Shown piece by piece: positions 17,741-26,272 of a stretch of 44,001 nucleotides of DNA. The DNA lies in NCBI GenBank assembly GCA_947457515.1, contig CANGWC010000005.1, forward strand, positions 1 through 44,001. The letters are read 5' to 3'. The notes under the pieces were generated by a model. The model was not told the origin of the DNA. It worked only from the letters and a program-made list of their open reading frames with translations, and made no database searches. The DNA comes from Silvanigrellaceae bacterium (GTDB lineage Bacteria > Bdellovibrionota_B > Oligoflexia > Silvanigrellales > CANGWC01). A program made the translations under genes and the position numbers. Each line of letters opens with the position of its first letter. The stretch's first letter is position 1.

Positions 17741-17992
17741 TTCTAGTCCTGTTTTCCAAAAAGGGAGTTTCTTTTCTGGAACAGAAATATTAATACCTGT
17801 TTTAGGATTGCGTCCTTCATAGGCTCGATATTTTCTAACCGTGAATGCACCAAAACCTCGTATTTCAACCCTGCCTTGTGTGACTAGACCATGAATGATC
17901 CCATCAAAGAAAAGATTAACTAACTTTTCTGCGACGGAAGTTGTGATCTCAGCCTTGGAAGACAATGTATCAATGAGCTCGCTTTTAACCAT
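17705..17992 (-). CDS. HU/IHF-family DNA-binding protein
   Basis: The 95-residue product has the whole family signature: a helical N-terminus (MVKSELIDTLSSKAEITTSV), then GRVEIRGFGAFTVRKYRAYEGRNPKTG and the beta-arm end VPEKKLPFWKTGLELRQRV. HU/IHF dimers bend DNA and help organise the nucleoid. The EIRGFGxF and GRNPKTG motifs fit HU and both IHF subunits. The N-terminal KSELIxxL is closest to the IHF beta type, but I would not fix the subunit. Its 3' end overlaps the convergent 16721-17740 gene by 36 bases, and it is divergent from the kinase gene at 18034. Confidence 0.93.
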   Translation of the reverse strand: MVKSELIDTLSSKAEITTSVAEKLVNLFFDGIIHGLVTQGRVEIRGFGAFTVRKYRAYEGRNPKTGINISVPEKKLPFWKTGLELRQRVDSTTDV

Positions 17993-18033
17993 AAAAATAA
18001 TCCCTCAGACGTTACTTTTGCTAATAGATTACC

Positions 18034-19350
18034 ATGTCGTTTCTAAAATTTAAAGATATGACCTATGAAATCATAGAAAAAATTGGTGAAGGAGGTTCTG
18101 GAACAGTATTTAAAGGCATTAAATGGGGTTCTTATGGATTTTCAAAACCTGTTGCGATTAAAGTTTTAAAGAAAAAAACTCCAGATAATACGTCAAAAAC
18201 TCTTTTGAACCATGCTTTCTTAATATCTCATCTTAACCATCCCAACATAGTAGAGGTTTATGAACTCATTAAAAATAAAAATGAAGTCATGATGATTATG
18301 GAATGGGTAGATGGGATATCTCTTCAAGATATCATGAACACTTATACACAGGGGATTCCATTACCGTGTGCTCTCTTTCTTTTTTGTGAGCTTTTGAAAG
18401 TCTTAGATTACCTCCATAATCTTGAACATAATCAAAAAATATTTTCTTTAATTCATCATGATATTTCTCCTCTTAATATTATGATCCAAAGAAGAACAGG
18501 CATTATTAAACTCAATGACTTTGGGATCTCTCGAATTGTCACTCAGGGACAAACACATCCCGTGGATAAAACCATTATTTGTAATCCTTTTTATTGTTCA
18601 CCGGAATATATTTCTGGGGAATCTGTAGGGATTCAAAGTGATATTTATTCTTTAGGAAGAGTCTTTTTTGAAATGATATTTGGTCACCACACCACTGCAA
18701 ATGTCATTGATAAAGCAAAGAGAGGACAACTTTCTGATTTTAGAAAACTCAAAACTTTGCCTACCCACATTGAGAATCTTCTTTTAGGGATGTTGCAATA
18801 CTCTCCCAAAAATAGATTTAACTCAGCAAAGGAAATTTTAGATTTTTTGGATGGGGATGCTCAAAATCTTTTATTATGGAAGCAGGAATTCACATCCATC
18901 ATAGAACCTATTTTTCATAAACCAAAGATTTCATCTCTTTCAAAGACTCAAACATCTATCACTCTTTCTCAGAGAAAAAACCCATCGCATTGGGTTAAGT
19001 TTTTAGTGATTGTTTTTGGTTTGAGCAGTGATCCTTCTTTGTTATTGAGAAGGAATGACAAAGAATTCTACTATGAACTACTGCCTCAACAACTCAATCA
19101 AGATCAAACTTTCTTATGGTATCCATTGCATATTAAAATTGTGCCTTGGGGCTTTGTCACCATAACTCAAAATCATAAAGATATATTAAAACAAAAATCC
19201 CTTCGCCAAGAATCTCTTTGGTTACCTCCAGGTCAATTTGAAATGACCGTTTTTCATCCTATTTTAGGTAGAAAACAAAAGTCTTTTGAAATAGAAAAAA
19301 ATAGGAATATAACCTTTGATTTCGATCCTAAAGATAAAAACAGATTATGA
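18034..19350 (+). CDS. Eukaryotic-type Ser/Thr protein kinase with C-terminal PEGA-like region
   Basis: The 438-residue product has the Hanks kinase motifs. The glycine loop GEGGSGTVFKG is at 18-28 and the ATP lysine is K43 in VAIKVL. The catalytic loop is HHDISPLNIM with D143, where HRD has become HHD; NDFG has D162. The APE-like SPEYISGE and SDIYSLGRVFFEM follow. The C-terminal part after about residue 300 includes a short hydrophobic segment near WVKFLVIVFGL and then a beta-rich region that may be PEGA-like. It should phosphorylate Ser/Thr residues in regulation, and the HHD form suggests a non-RD kinase. Its stop overlaps the ATG of the histidine kinase gene by 4 bases, so two different kinase types are cotranscribed. 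Confidence 0.92.
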   Translation: MSFLKFKDMTYEIIEKIGEGGSGTVFKGIKWGSYGFSKPVAIKVLKKKTPDNTSKTLLNHAFLISHLNHPNIVEVYELIKNKNEVMMIMEWVDGISLQDIMNTYTQGIPLPCALFLFCELLKVLDYLHNLEHNQKIFSLIHHDISPLNIMIQRRTGIIKLNDFGISRIVTQGQTHPVDKTIICNPFYCSPEYISGESVGIQSDIYSLGRVFFEMIFGHHTTANVIDKAKRGQLSDFRKLKTLPTHIENLLLGMLQYSPKNRFNSAKEILDFLDGDAQNLLLWKQEFTSIIEPIFHKPKISSLSKTQTSITLSQRKNPSHWVKFLVIVFGLSSDPSLLLRRNDKEFYYELLPQQLNQDQTFLWYPLHIKIVPWGFVTITQNHKDILKQKSLRQESLWLPPGQFEMTVFHPILGRKQKSFEIEKNRNITFDFDPKDKNRL

Positions 19351-20750
19351 TTTTACACCATAAACTTTACCGTCAGATTTTTAAAATCCAAAGTGTGAGC
19401 ACAATCAGTTTATGTGTCTTTATTATTATTTTAGGTCTTATTTTTAAGATATCTTCTGTTTTAATCACTTCACTTTTAGTCGTTTTGATCATCACTCAGG
19501 CCATCATTTTTAAAAAACTCTATGATTATTTAATAGATGTCTGGGTTTCTCCTCTGCAAAAACTCATTGAAAATATTCCAGCTTTGGTGAGAGGAGAAGA
19601 TTTCTATACCGTGCCTATTCATTCAGAGTCTTGGGAAACAACGTCTTTAACCCACCATTTCCTAAAAGTCGTCTCTCAAATGAAGATTCTTATGAATCAG
19701 AATTATGAGTCTCAAATTCAACAAGAAAAACAAAATACACTGATCCAAACGTTACAGATGTTGGCTCATGATATTCGGCAACCTATCAAGCTCATGCAGC
19801 TTGCTTTAAACACTCTTCAAAAGACTCCCACGTATCAAAAAGAAGAATGCCTTAATTTAATTCAAAAGGAATTTGAAAAGACATCACTTTCTTTGAATTC
19901 TCTTCTGCAAGATATGAATTCTCTCCATTCATTAGAAGAGATCAATTTGCAGTGGGTCTCGTGGAACTATTTTTTAAGAGATGTTGCGGAAAAATCTTAT
20001 CAACTTTGGCCAGAAATTGATTTGATTTGGGAAGAAAGATCTCAGACTAAGATTTTAGTGGATAAGCTTAAAATGCAAAGAGTCTTTTGGAATCTTATCA
20101 CTAATGCTGTGGAAGCTATGAATTCTCAAAGCAATCAGAAATTCAAATCCTACACGCCTAAAAGCATATGGATTGTAACAAGTTATGGAGATTCTTCAGT
20201 GATCCGAGTGGGTAATACTCAATCAGTTATTGAATACTCCTTACAAAAAAAGATTTTTGATCCTTTTGTCTCAAGGGCATCGGATAAAAGAACATTAGGG
20301 ATAGGTCTTGGGTTAGCTGTGGTTAAAAAAATCATAGAAGAGCACGGAGCAAGCATTGAAACTGTGATTGATCCTTATCCATTCGATGGTGTAGAGTTTA
20401 AAATCAAATGGGAGAATACAGCTATGTCCGATGAAGTCCTTCATATTACAGAAAAGAATTTTAAATCAGAGGTTCTAGAAAGTCCTTTACCTGTTCTTGT
20501 AGATTTTTGGGCACCTTGGTGTGGTCCATGCTTAGCGTTAGCTCCTACATTAGAAGAGATTGCCTTAGAAAAGTTAGGTAAGATCAAAATTTGTAAAGTG
20601 AATGTAGAAGATGAACCTGCCCTAGCAGCTCAGTTTAATATTAGAAATATTCCTTTTTTAGCTATTTTCAAAAACGGCCAAAAAGTTCAAGAGCTTGTAG
20701 GTAATCAACCCAAAAGTTCTCTAGAAAAAGCAATTAACGCTCATATTTAA
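19347..20750 (+). CDS. Sensor histidine kinase fused in frame to thioredoxin
   Basis: The 467-residue reading frame joins two proteins. Residues 1-358 are a membrane histidine kinase: two hydrophobic segments in the first 60 residues, HisKA with LAHDIRQPIK (phospho-acceptor H141), N-box NLITNAVEAM, FDPFVSRASDKRTLGIGLGLAVVKKIIEEHG, then EFKIKW. From residue 360 a full-length thioredoxin follows, starting MSDEVLHITEKNF, with FWAPWCGPC (C392/C395) and cis-Pro NIPF, 108 residues, the usual free thioredoxin length. No stop separates them. An internal ATG at 20424 is preceded by GGGAG 9 bases upstream, so free thioredoxin could be made too. The gene begins inside the upstream kinase gene (4-base overlap) and ends on the ATG of rnhB. 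The fusion may reflect loss of a stop codon. Confidence 0.9.
   Translation: MILHHKLYRQIFKIQSVSTISLCVFIIILGLIFKISSVLITSLLVVLIITQAIIFKKLYDYLIDVWVSPLQKLIENIPALVRGEDFYTVPIHSESWETTSLTHHFLKVVSQMKILMNQNYESQIQQEKQNTLIQTLQMLAHDIRQPIKLMQLALNTLQKTPTYQKEECLNLIQKEFEKTSLSLNSLLQDMNSLHSLEEINLQWVSWNYFLRDVAEKSYQLWPEIDLIWEERSQTKILVDKLKMQRVFWNLITNAVEAMNSQSNQKFKSYTPKSIWIVTSYGDSSVIRVGNTQSVIEYSLQKKIFDPFVSRASDKRTLGIGLGLAVVKKIIEEHGASIETVIDPYPFDGVEFKIKWENTAMSDEVLHITEKNFKSEVLESPLPVLVDFWAPWCGPCLALAPTLEEIALEKLGKIKICKVNVEDEPALAAQFNIRNIPFLAIFKNGQKVQELVGNQPKSSLEKAINAHI
20416..20426 (+). promoter_or_regulatory. Internal ribosome-binding site and start codon for the thioredoxin part
   Basis: The GGGAG near 20410-20414 lies about 9 bases before ATG 20424-20426, inside the histidine kinase-thioredoxin fusion. 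This places a normal start exactly at the first residue of a standard thioredoxin (MSDEV), which suggests that free thioredoxin is also translated from this site. Positions are read from the sequence; use is not proven. Confidence 0.5.
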
Positions 20751-21442
20751 TGAACATTGTCGCTCTAGACGAAGTTGGCAGAGGAGCGATTTCGGGACCT
20801 GTTGTCGTAGCAGGAACTTTCTGGAAGCAAAGTCTTCAGACTCCCCACTGGGTGAATCAAATTAAAGATAGTAAACAGCTCACTCCACGATTCCGAGAAA
20901 AACTTTTAAAAGATTTTCAAAATACTCTTTCTCAACCTATATCAATGACTTTTGAAAGTTATCCGGAGGAAAAGCTTGTTGCCTCTTTTAACCTTCAAAA
21001 AAACTCTGATGGACCCAGAGCATTTAAAGCAACTCCTCAAGATGTCCTATGCTTAGCATTGTCTGCTCAAGATGTTGATGAAAAAGGAATTTGGAACTGT
21101 ATTCAAGCTTTAGCCGCTAGTATTATTTCTCAATTCCATCAAAAATATGGAGCATTTGATATTTGGATGGATGGGAGTCTCCCCACTAAAATTTTTAAAG
21201 ATTCTCAAACGCTCCCTCAAAAGACTTTTATTAAAGGGGATCTGAGATTCAAAGAAATTGGTCTATCCAGTATTGTGGCTAAAGTTTTAAGAGATTCTTA
21301 CATGACTAAATTGGATTCAGAGTGGCCAAGATTTATGTTTTCTCGGCATAAGGGATATGGTACGGCATTTCATAGGAGCATCCTTAAAAATGAAATTACC
21401 AGAGAACATCGAAAGACGTTTCTCACAAAAATCTTACCTTAA
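20750..21442 (+). CDS. rnhB: Ribonuclease HII
   Basis: The 230-residue product starts MNIVALDEVGRGAISGPVVV, the RNase HII motif DEVGRG with catalytic D7/E8, followed by DIWMDGSLPTKIF and KVLRDSYM carrying the later metal-binding acidic residues, and RHKGYGTAFHRSIL near the end. It removes ribonucleotides embedded in DNA and RNA primers. The ATG overlaps the thioredoxin stop codon by one base, so translation is coupled. Its end overlaps the start of the unknown exported protein gene by about 50 bases. Confidence 0.94.
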   Translation: MNIVALDEVGRGAISGPVVVAGTFWKQSLQTPHWVNQIKDSKQLTPRFREKLLKDFQNTLSQPISMTFESYPEEKLVASFNLQKNSDGPRAFKATPQDVLCLALSAQDVDEKGIWNCIQALAASIISQFHQKYGAFDIWMDGSLPTKIFKDSQTLPQKTFIKGDLRFKEIGLSSIVAKVLRDSYMTKLDSEWPRFMFSRHKGYGTAFHRSILKNEITREHRKTFLTKILP

Positions 21443-22319
21443 TTTTTGTAAGACAACGTTATTATATGCCTTTATTTTTAACCCTATTTTTGCCTTCTCC
21501 TTTCAAGATAAAAGAGAGAATCCTTTAAAGCTCCAATTTAAAGAAGATATCACTTATAGAGTCTTTGAAGTTAAAGAGAATCATTTTTGTACGTATTCCG
21601 GGACTCAAGAAGGAACTATCTTCACTCCGCATCATAAGCTGCATGAAATGAGTATTGAAAAATATGATTACATTCATATGATCCAAGGTTACAAACATGA
21701 TGAAATCCAAAATATAGGAACTTTACAAGGGTTTGTATCTATTCCTGTTATCTTGTATTTCGGGGGGCATGTTGGCCTGGAAGCAAAACAAGGTTTCCAT
21801 GACTTAAAGACTTATCTTCAAAGGTTTGAAAAAAATAAGGATTTAGAATTTTCGGACAATAAAGCTTTCGTCGATACACAATTAGCAATGATAGAACGTT
21901 TCGAGACAATGACTGAGCAGCTCACAGAAAGAATCAGACACAAAGACAAAGCTATCTTAGAAAGGATCGAACGTGATAATAATCCCAAAGCTATCAGATA
22001 CAGACTGGATTATTCCACAAAAGATAGACATGAATTTTATGAAGACTTAAGAGCATTTCAACCAGAAATCAATTCAGTGATCAAAAATCGAGATCATCAA
22101 TTACAAGAGTCTATTTCTAGAGGAAGAATTTTCCTTGGGATCTCAGCGGCGATACTCACTTTAAGTTATTTATATCAAGTTAAGATCATGTATTCAGAGG
22201 AACCGGATAAAGTTTTTGATGAATTGAATTTAGGGATGAAACCAAGTTTACCTTTAAGGAAACACTTGGAAATCCCTTTTAAAGATATTGAATCTGTAGG
22301 AGGTGTTCCGTGCCTTTAA
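21390..22319 (+). CDS. Exported or membrane-anchored protein of unknown function
   Basis: The frame opens at 21357, but ATG 21390 is preferred because AGGAG lies 11 bases upstream. It yields a basic N-terminus (MKLPENIERRFSQKSY) before a hydrophobic segment and a cleavage-like IFAFSFQ at about residue 37. The body is charged and helical with many Glu/Lys, and a second hydrophobic segment near residue 250 (FLGISAAILTLSYLY) may anchor it. No motif I recognise. It overlaps rnhB by 53 bases and the next gene, the trypsin-like lipoprotein, by 10 bases, so this is a translationally coupled cluster. The function may relate to the protease downstream, but that is only a guess from position. Confidence 0.6.
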   Translation: MKLPENIERRFSQKSYLNFCKTTLLYAFIFNPIFAFSFQDKRENPLKLQFKEDITYRVFEVKENHFCTYSGTQEGTIFTPHHKLHEMSIEKYDYIHMIQGYKHDEIQNIGTLQGFVSIPVILYFGGHVGLEAKQGFHDLKTYLQRFEKNKDLEFSDNKAFVDTQLAMIERFETMTEQLTERIRHKDKAILERIERDNNPKAIRYRLDYSTKDRHEFYEDLRAFQPEINSVIKNRDHQLQESISRGRIFLGISAAILTLSYLYQVKIMYSEEPDKVFDELNLGMKPSLPLRKHLEIPFKDIESVGGVPCL

Positions 22320-23161
22320 TCAGTTTAGTCCTTCTTATCCTTGTGATGGCATGCGGAGAAAAGAAATCAGATTTAAAATCCAGTGGGAATATGTGGGTTC
22401 ACCCCAGTGAAGTTCTCTCTGCATCTATTGTATTAGTTATGAGTCCCAAGGGTGGATATTGTTCAGGGACTCTTATAGAAGACTCTTTGGATGAAACATC
22501 TGCTTTAGTTTTAACGGCAGCTCATTGCATGGAGAATGATAACAAAGCAGGTAAAAATCATTATTTTGTCAGATTTGGTTATAAACCTGCTTACTTGAAT
22601 TCTGAAGAAAAATCGTATCAAGAAAAAATTGAAGTCGCTGATTATGTCACGACACCTACCATACCTTATATAAAACTTCAGTTTTTGGTAGGGCATGATT
22701 TAGCTCTTCTAAGACTTAAACATAGACCAAAACTACCTCAAAAATATTTTTTACCATTGATTAAAGGTTCTGATAAAGAATTTAAATACGATCAGGTATG
22801 GGTATCAGGCTATGGTTATACTTATCCTGGCATCACTCTTAAAAAATACCCTCGCAAAGTCTTTGCTTACTCTAAAATTATGAATTTATTATGGATATCT
22901 TCTTTACTAGGTAACATTATTCCTGGGGATTCTGGAGGTCCTCTTTTAGTGAGAAATGAAGAAGGTAACTATGAAGTTTTAGGTGTGAATAGTTTTGGGA
23001 CTGTTTTATTTGGGAAAGTCCCCTTCTCTTTAACCGCAGTTGTAGATGTTCGCACAAAAGAACCCTGGATTCTTTGTGCGAAAGAATTTTTGAAAACAAA
23101 AGAAGTCAAAACAAATGACCACTGTCAGTCTAAAGATTTTAAATACGTGGCTATGGATTGA
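22310..23161 (+). CDS. Trypsin-like serine protease lipoprotein
   Basis: The 283-residue product starts at GTG with AGGAGG about 5 bases before it. Its signal MPLISLVLLILVMACG has a lipobox-like end (VMAC), so it is probably membrane-anchored. The chymotrypsin-fold triad is visible: H72 in VLTAAHC, D130 in VGHDLALLRL and S208 in PGDSGGPLLV. Cysteines flanking the H and near the C-terminus may pair as disulfides. It should cleave peptides outside the cytoplasm. It overlaps the preceding exported-protein gene by 10 bases, and its 3' end overlaps the convergent GT9 gene by 37 bases. Confidence 0.93.
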   Translation: MPLISLVLLILVMACGEKKSDLKSSGNMWVHPSEVLSASIVLVMSPKGGYCSGTLIEDSLDETSALVLTAAHCMENDNKAGKNHYFVRFGYKPAYLNSEEKSYQEKIEVADYVTTPTIPYIKLQFLVGHDLALLRLKHRPKLPQKYFLPLIKGSDKEFKYDQVWVSGYGYTYPGITLKKYPRKVFAYSKIMNLLWISSLLGNIIPGDSGGPLLVRNEEGNYEVLGVNSFGTVLFGKVPFSLTAVVDVRTKEPWILCAKEFLKTKEVKTNDHCQSKDFKYVAMD

Positions 23162-24168
23162 AAGATTTTTTGAGGAAGAAGATCTTTCAAACATTTTAAG
23201 TTTTTGTAATGACAAATGCCCTGTCCATGACGAGTACAAGGGCTACAGGATAAGTGAAGAGATTCAATGATAGCTTTAGGTGGGCAGAATCCTAGATTTG
23301 GCTGAGTACCCCCTAAAAGAAGAGAAAAAGGCTTATCTAAGAGGAAACAAGCGTGACTGGGAAAAGAGTCGCCCGTCACGACATAAATGGATTTTCGAAT
23401 AGCTTCTAATGTTTCAATGAGATTAAGATCTCGACTTTCAAAATGAGGATTTGAAAGAGCAATAGAATCTCTTGCGGGTTTACATTCGGGCCCGGAGGTG
23501 AGAATGATTTTAAGATTTGGAAAGTTTTTGAAAAGGAGAAGACCAAGATCTTTAAAGTGCTCTTCAGGCCAGTTTTTAAGATTTCCGCTACTGCCTAAAC
23601 AAAAAACAATATATTGAGAAGGTAATTCCAGTGCTGTTAAAGGAAAATTTCTCTCAAAAGGCTTAGGTTGAGGGAGTAAAGAGAGTTCTCTTGATAAGGC
23701 TTTTAAAACCCAGGCTTCCTGGTAGAAAGCAATATAAGTTGATGGATTGATAGGATTTTTAGGTTGTTGGAATTGAATGAGACTTAAAATTTTAGATTTT
23801 GTAATTTCAAAGATTCTCATAAAACGTCTTTGAGGCACAGAATAGACAAAAGAGGGAATAATCTTTTTAAATTGCCTCAAAAAAGAATGACTTCTTTGTG
23901 TGTTTTGAAGATCAATAATCAAAAAAGGATCTGTAAAGAAATTTGAAGGGGTAGGAATGCAACTCCATGAGCCTTCTTTTTTTTGGTGAAATTTAAGATC
24001 ACTTGTATAAGCATATTTTATAAAAGGGCACATCTCTAATAGAGGCAGAAAATGTGGCGATGTTATAAAAACGATATCTACATCAAAATTTTGATAAACT
24101 TTTTGTGCAGAATGAAGTGCAATGAGAACATCACCTATGGATGTAAGTCGAAGAACACCTATATACAT
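23125..24168 (-). CDS. GT9 family glycosyltransferase (heptosyltransferase-like)
   Basis: The 347-residue product has the GT-B layout of the GT9 family. It has an N-terminal MYIGVLRLTSIGDVLIALHS and a second domain with QYIVFCLGSSGNLKNWPEEHF and KIILTSGPECK. Near the end is VTGDSFPSHACFLLDKPFSLLLGG, typical of ADP-heptose:LPS heptosyltransferases. It probably adds a sugar to lipopolysaccharide core, although the donor cannot be fixed from sequence. Cys residues near its C-terminus (CSPCTRHGQGIC, KCLK) are like those in other GT9 enzymes. It overlaps the upstream membrane-protein gene by 38 bases and the convergent protease gene by 37. Confidence 0.88.
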   Translation of the reverse strand: MYIGVLRLTSIGDVLIALHSAQKVYQNFDVDIVFITSPHFLPLLEMCPFIKYAYTSDLKFHQKKEGSWSCIPTPSNFFTDPFLIIDLQNTQRSHSFLRQFKKIIPSFVYSVPQRRFMRIFEITKSKILSLIQFQQPKNPINPSTYIAFYQEAWVLKALSRELSLLPQPKPFERNFPLTALELPSQYIVFCLGSSGNLKNWPEEHFKDLGLLLFKNFPNLKIILTSGPECKPARDSIALSNPHFESRDLNLIETLEAIRKSIYVVTGDSFPSHACFLLDKPFSLLLGGTQPNLGFCPPKAIIESLHLSCSPCTRHGQGICHYKNLKCLKDLLPQKIFQSIATYLKSLD

Positions 24169-24589
24169 GGCAGGCTCCCCATATTAATAATCCTGTAACA
24201 TACAAAAATCCTCCTAAACTCGAAAAAATTAAAGCACCTGATCCTAAATCTAAAGCTTGTCCTATAAGGCCTAGGGCAAATAAGGGAAGAGCACATAATA
24301 CAAAGCAAATAGAAAGAGTTTGCCATAAGGGGCTCTTTCTTGATGGGAAGAGTGTTAAACCTATGAGAATTAAAGTAAAAGACATGGTATTCATATGGGA
24401 ATGAAGTTGTTTTAGGAAATAAGCCTCTAAAGAGTTTAACCATATGGTATTATGGATCTGTCTTGCGGCATAGATTTTTCCTCCGAGCAAAGCTCCAAAT
24501 AAAGAGAAAAAAGCATGCCAAAGAAAACCTGTGCCTATAAGAAGAGAGCGTAAAGTATGTCTATGGAAGTGCATTTGAAAGAGTTTCAT
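24131..24589 (-). CDS. Multi-pass membrane protein of unknown function
   Basis: The frame is open to 24622; ATG at 24589 or 24574 is more plausible because the longer version reaches further into the divergent scpA gene. The product of about 150 residues has roughly four hydrophobic segments and a His-rich N-terminus (MHFHRHTL) plus later LKQLHSHMNT. The pattern could suggest metal or heme binding, but that is weak. The family was not recognised. The 3' end overlaps the GT9 gene by 38 bases, so both are probably cotranscribed. The start overlaps the divergent scpA start by 17 to 33 bases. Confidence 0.6.
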   Translation of the reverse strand: MKLFQMHFHRHTLRSLLIGTGFLWHAFFSLFGALLGGKIYAARQIHNTIWLNSLEAYFLKQLHSHMNTMSFTLILIGLTLFPSRKSPLWQTLSICFVLCALPLFALGLIGQALDLGSGALIFSSLGGFLYVTGLLIWGACHVYRCSSTYIHR

Positions 24590-25282
24590 GGGCCAATGGA
24601 TGTCCTTGTGTATCTTATCCAAGCAAAACAGGTGAATATTTTTAACATACCTATTGCCATGATCTGTGAAGAATTCCTAAAGTTTGTACAAGATCAAAAT
24701 AGCATATCTTACTTTCAAAAAGCAGGAGAGTATCTTTTTTTTATCACTCGTTTAATGGATATCAAACTTAAAATGCTTCTTTTTGAAGAAAATTCGCAGG
24801 AGGATAATGAAGATCCTAGACAAGAACTCGTGCACGATATTCTCCTCCGGCAATTGGTAAAAGAAGGAGCAGCGTCTTTAGAAGATATGCCCCAAATCGG
24901 AAGAGACACATTTGTATCAGGTTTGATGGTTCGAGAAGAAGCTTGGCTCAGTTCTTTACCCACAACATACATAGGGGATCCCTATGATTTGATTCTAAGT
25001 TATGAAAAAACTCTCACTCGAATGAGTCATGTGCAATCACTGGAGAAAAACGCAGTGCCTCATACTCGAATGGGATTAGAGAAAGCTATGGAGCTTATTT
25101 TATTAAGACTTCATGTGAATCAAAGTCTTTTCTTTCATGAGATCACATCAGCCCGGTTATCTGTTTATGACATCATTATTTATTTTATGGCTATCCTAGA
25201 ACTCGGTAGAATGGGGAAAATGATCGCGGAGCAGGAAACAAATTATGGACCTATTTTTTTAAAAATCCCACAAAGTCATTGA
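24557..25282 (+). CDS. scpA: Segregation and condensation protein ScpA
   Basis: The 241-residue product has the family N-terminus EFHGPMDVLVYLIQAKQVNI, followed by IPIAMICEEFLKFVQ, a helical middle and a C-terminal winged-helix-like part. ScpA is the kleisin subunit of the SMC-ScpAB condensin that organises the chromosome. ATG at 24557 and 24563 are equivalent candidates. No scpB is next to it; instead rplM follows, with the scpA stop at 25280-25282 close to the rplM ATG at 25297. The start region overlaps the divergent membrane-protein gene. Confidence 0.88.
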   Translation: MSMEVHLKEFHGPMDVLVYLIQAKQVNIFNIPIAMICEEFLKFVQDQNSISYFQKAGEYLFFITRLMDIKLKMLLFEENSQEDNEDPRQELVHDILLRQLVKEGAASLEDMPQIGRDTFVSGLMVREEAWLSSLPTTYIGDPYDLILSYEKTLTRMSHVQSLEKNAVPHTRMGLEKAMELILLRLHVNQSLFFHEITSARLSVYDIIIYFMAILELGRMGKMIAEQETNYGPIFLKIPQSH

Positions 25283-25296
25283 CAATCAAACATTCC

Positions 25297-25779
25297 ATGT
25301 CTAATTTCAAAAACGTGAAAACTTTAAGTGCTAAAATTAGCGAAGTCCAAAGAAATTGGTATGTAGTTGACGCTTCTGAGTGGCGTCTAGGTCATTTGTC
25401 ATCTCAAATAGCTTATATGCTTCGAGGTAAACATAAGCCTTCTTATACATCGCATGTGTCTATGTCTGATTATATCGTGGTTATTAATGCCCATAAAATC
25501 AAACTCTCCAGTGATAAAGAAGATTCAAAGCTTTACTATCGACATACAGGTTATTTTGGTGGAATTAAGTCTCAAACAGCTGGGGAAATCAGAGCTAAAC
25601 AGCCTCATAAGCTTTTAGAAAAAGCTGTAAAAGGTATGCTTGCTCATAATCCATTAGGAAGAGAATGTTTCAGATATTTAAAAGTATACTGTACAGATAC
25701 TCATCCCCATGGAGCTCAAAATCCATTACCCCTACCTCCAAGAGTAGCTAAGTCTGCTTTTCAATCTAAAGGATTATAA
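25297..25779 (+). CDS. rplM: 50S ribosomal protein L13 (uL13)
   Basis: The frame extends upstream to a TTG at 25279, but ATG 25297 is preferred. The 160-residue protein has the family signature WYVVDASEWRLGHLSSQIAYML and RGKHKPSYTSHVSMSDYIVV, then YYRHTGYFGGIKS and AVKGMLAHNPLGRE. uL13 is an early-assembly protein of the large subunit. It is followed by rpsI 4 bases later, the usual rplM-rpsI operon. Its N-terminus is about a dozen residues longer than in E. coli, and the C-terminal extension ends FQSKGL. Confidence 0.97.
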   Translation: MSNFKNVKTLSAKISEVQRNWYVVDASEWRLGHLSSQIAYMLRGKHKPSYTSHVSMSDYIVVINAHKIKLSSDKEDSKLYYRHTGYFGGIKSQTAGEIRAKQPHKLLEKAVKGMLAHNPLGRECFRYLKVYCTDTHPHGAQNPLPLPPRVAKSAFQSKGL

Positions 25780-25783
25780 ATAA

Positions 25784-26176
25784 ATGGTAGCACGATCCAC
25801 TCCCGCAGTAGGTAAGCGAAAAACCTCTATTGCTCGTATTTTCTTAAAACCAGGAACTGGTCAAATTACAGTTAATAAGTTGCCTCTTAATGAATATTTC
25901 ATAAGACCAACCTCTCGAATGGTTGTGCGTCAGCCTCTTGTTTTAACTCAACTTAATGATGCTGTTGATATTTTTGTGAATGTTCATGGTGGTGGTTTAT
26001 CCGGTCAAGCTGGAGCTATTCGTCATGGTATCGCAAGAGCTCTTACGGAATATCAAATAGAAACACGTTTTGTGTTAAAGCCCGTTGGTCTTTTAACCCG
26101 TGATTCTCGTAAGAAAGAAAGAAAAATGTACGGTCGCCGTGGTGCTCGAGCAAGGTTCCAATACTCTAAACGATAA
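25784..26176 (+). CDS. rpsI: 30S ribosomal protein S9 (uS9)
   Basis: The 130-residue product carries the whole S9 signature: [46 protein letters not shown] and the C-terminal [21 protein letters not shown], whose tail reaches the tRNA P site. It follows rplM directly. A hairpin with a T-run at 26200-26248 ends the operon. Codon usage is biased like other highly expressed genes here. Confidence 0.98.
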   Translation: MVARSTPAVGKRKTSIARIFLKPGTGQITVNKLPLNEYFIRPTSRMVVRQPLVLTQLNDAVDIFVNVHGGGLSGQAGAIRHGIARALTEYQIETRFVLKPVGLLTRDSRKKERKMYGRRGARARFQYSKR

Positions 26177-26199
26177 TCGGTTTAAGTTTAATCCTTTCA

Positions 26200-26248
26200 A
26201 ATATCCGTGGTTTGCATGTTTTATGTGCTTTCCACGGATATTTTTTTA
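26200..26248 (+). terminator. Rho-independent terminator of rplM-rpsI
   Basis: The arms AATATCCGTGG (26200-26210) and CCACGGATATT (26232-26242) form an 11-base-pair stem with a T-run from 26241. It lies 24 bases after the rpsI stop and separates it from the exported zeta-like gene. Confidence 0.85.
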
Positions 26249-26272
26249 TACTTTACAAAGGGAGTGTACGTA

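Noticed and set aside
24159-24443. Minus-strand 94-residue frame in the 24131-24589 gene
   Set aside because: It overlaps the membrane-protein gene in another frame and lacks a ribosome-binding site.
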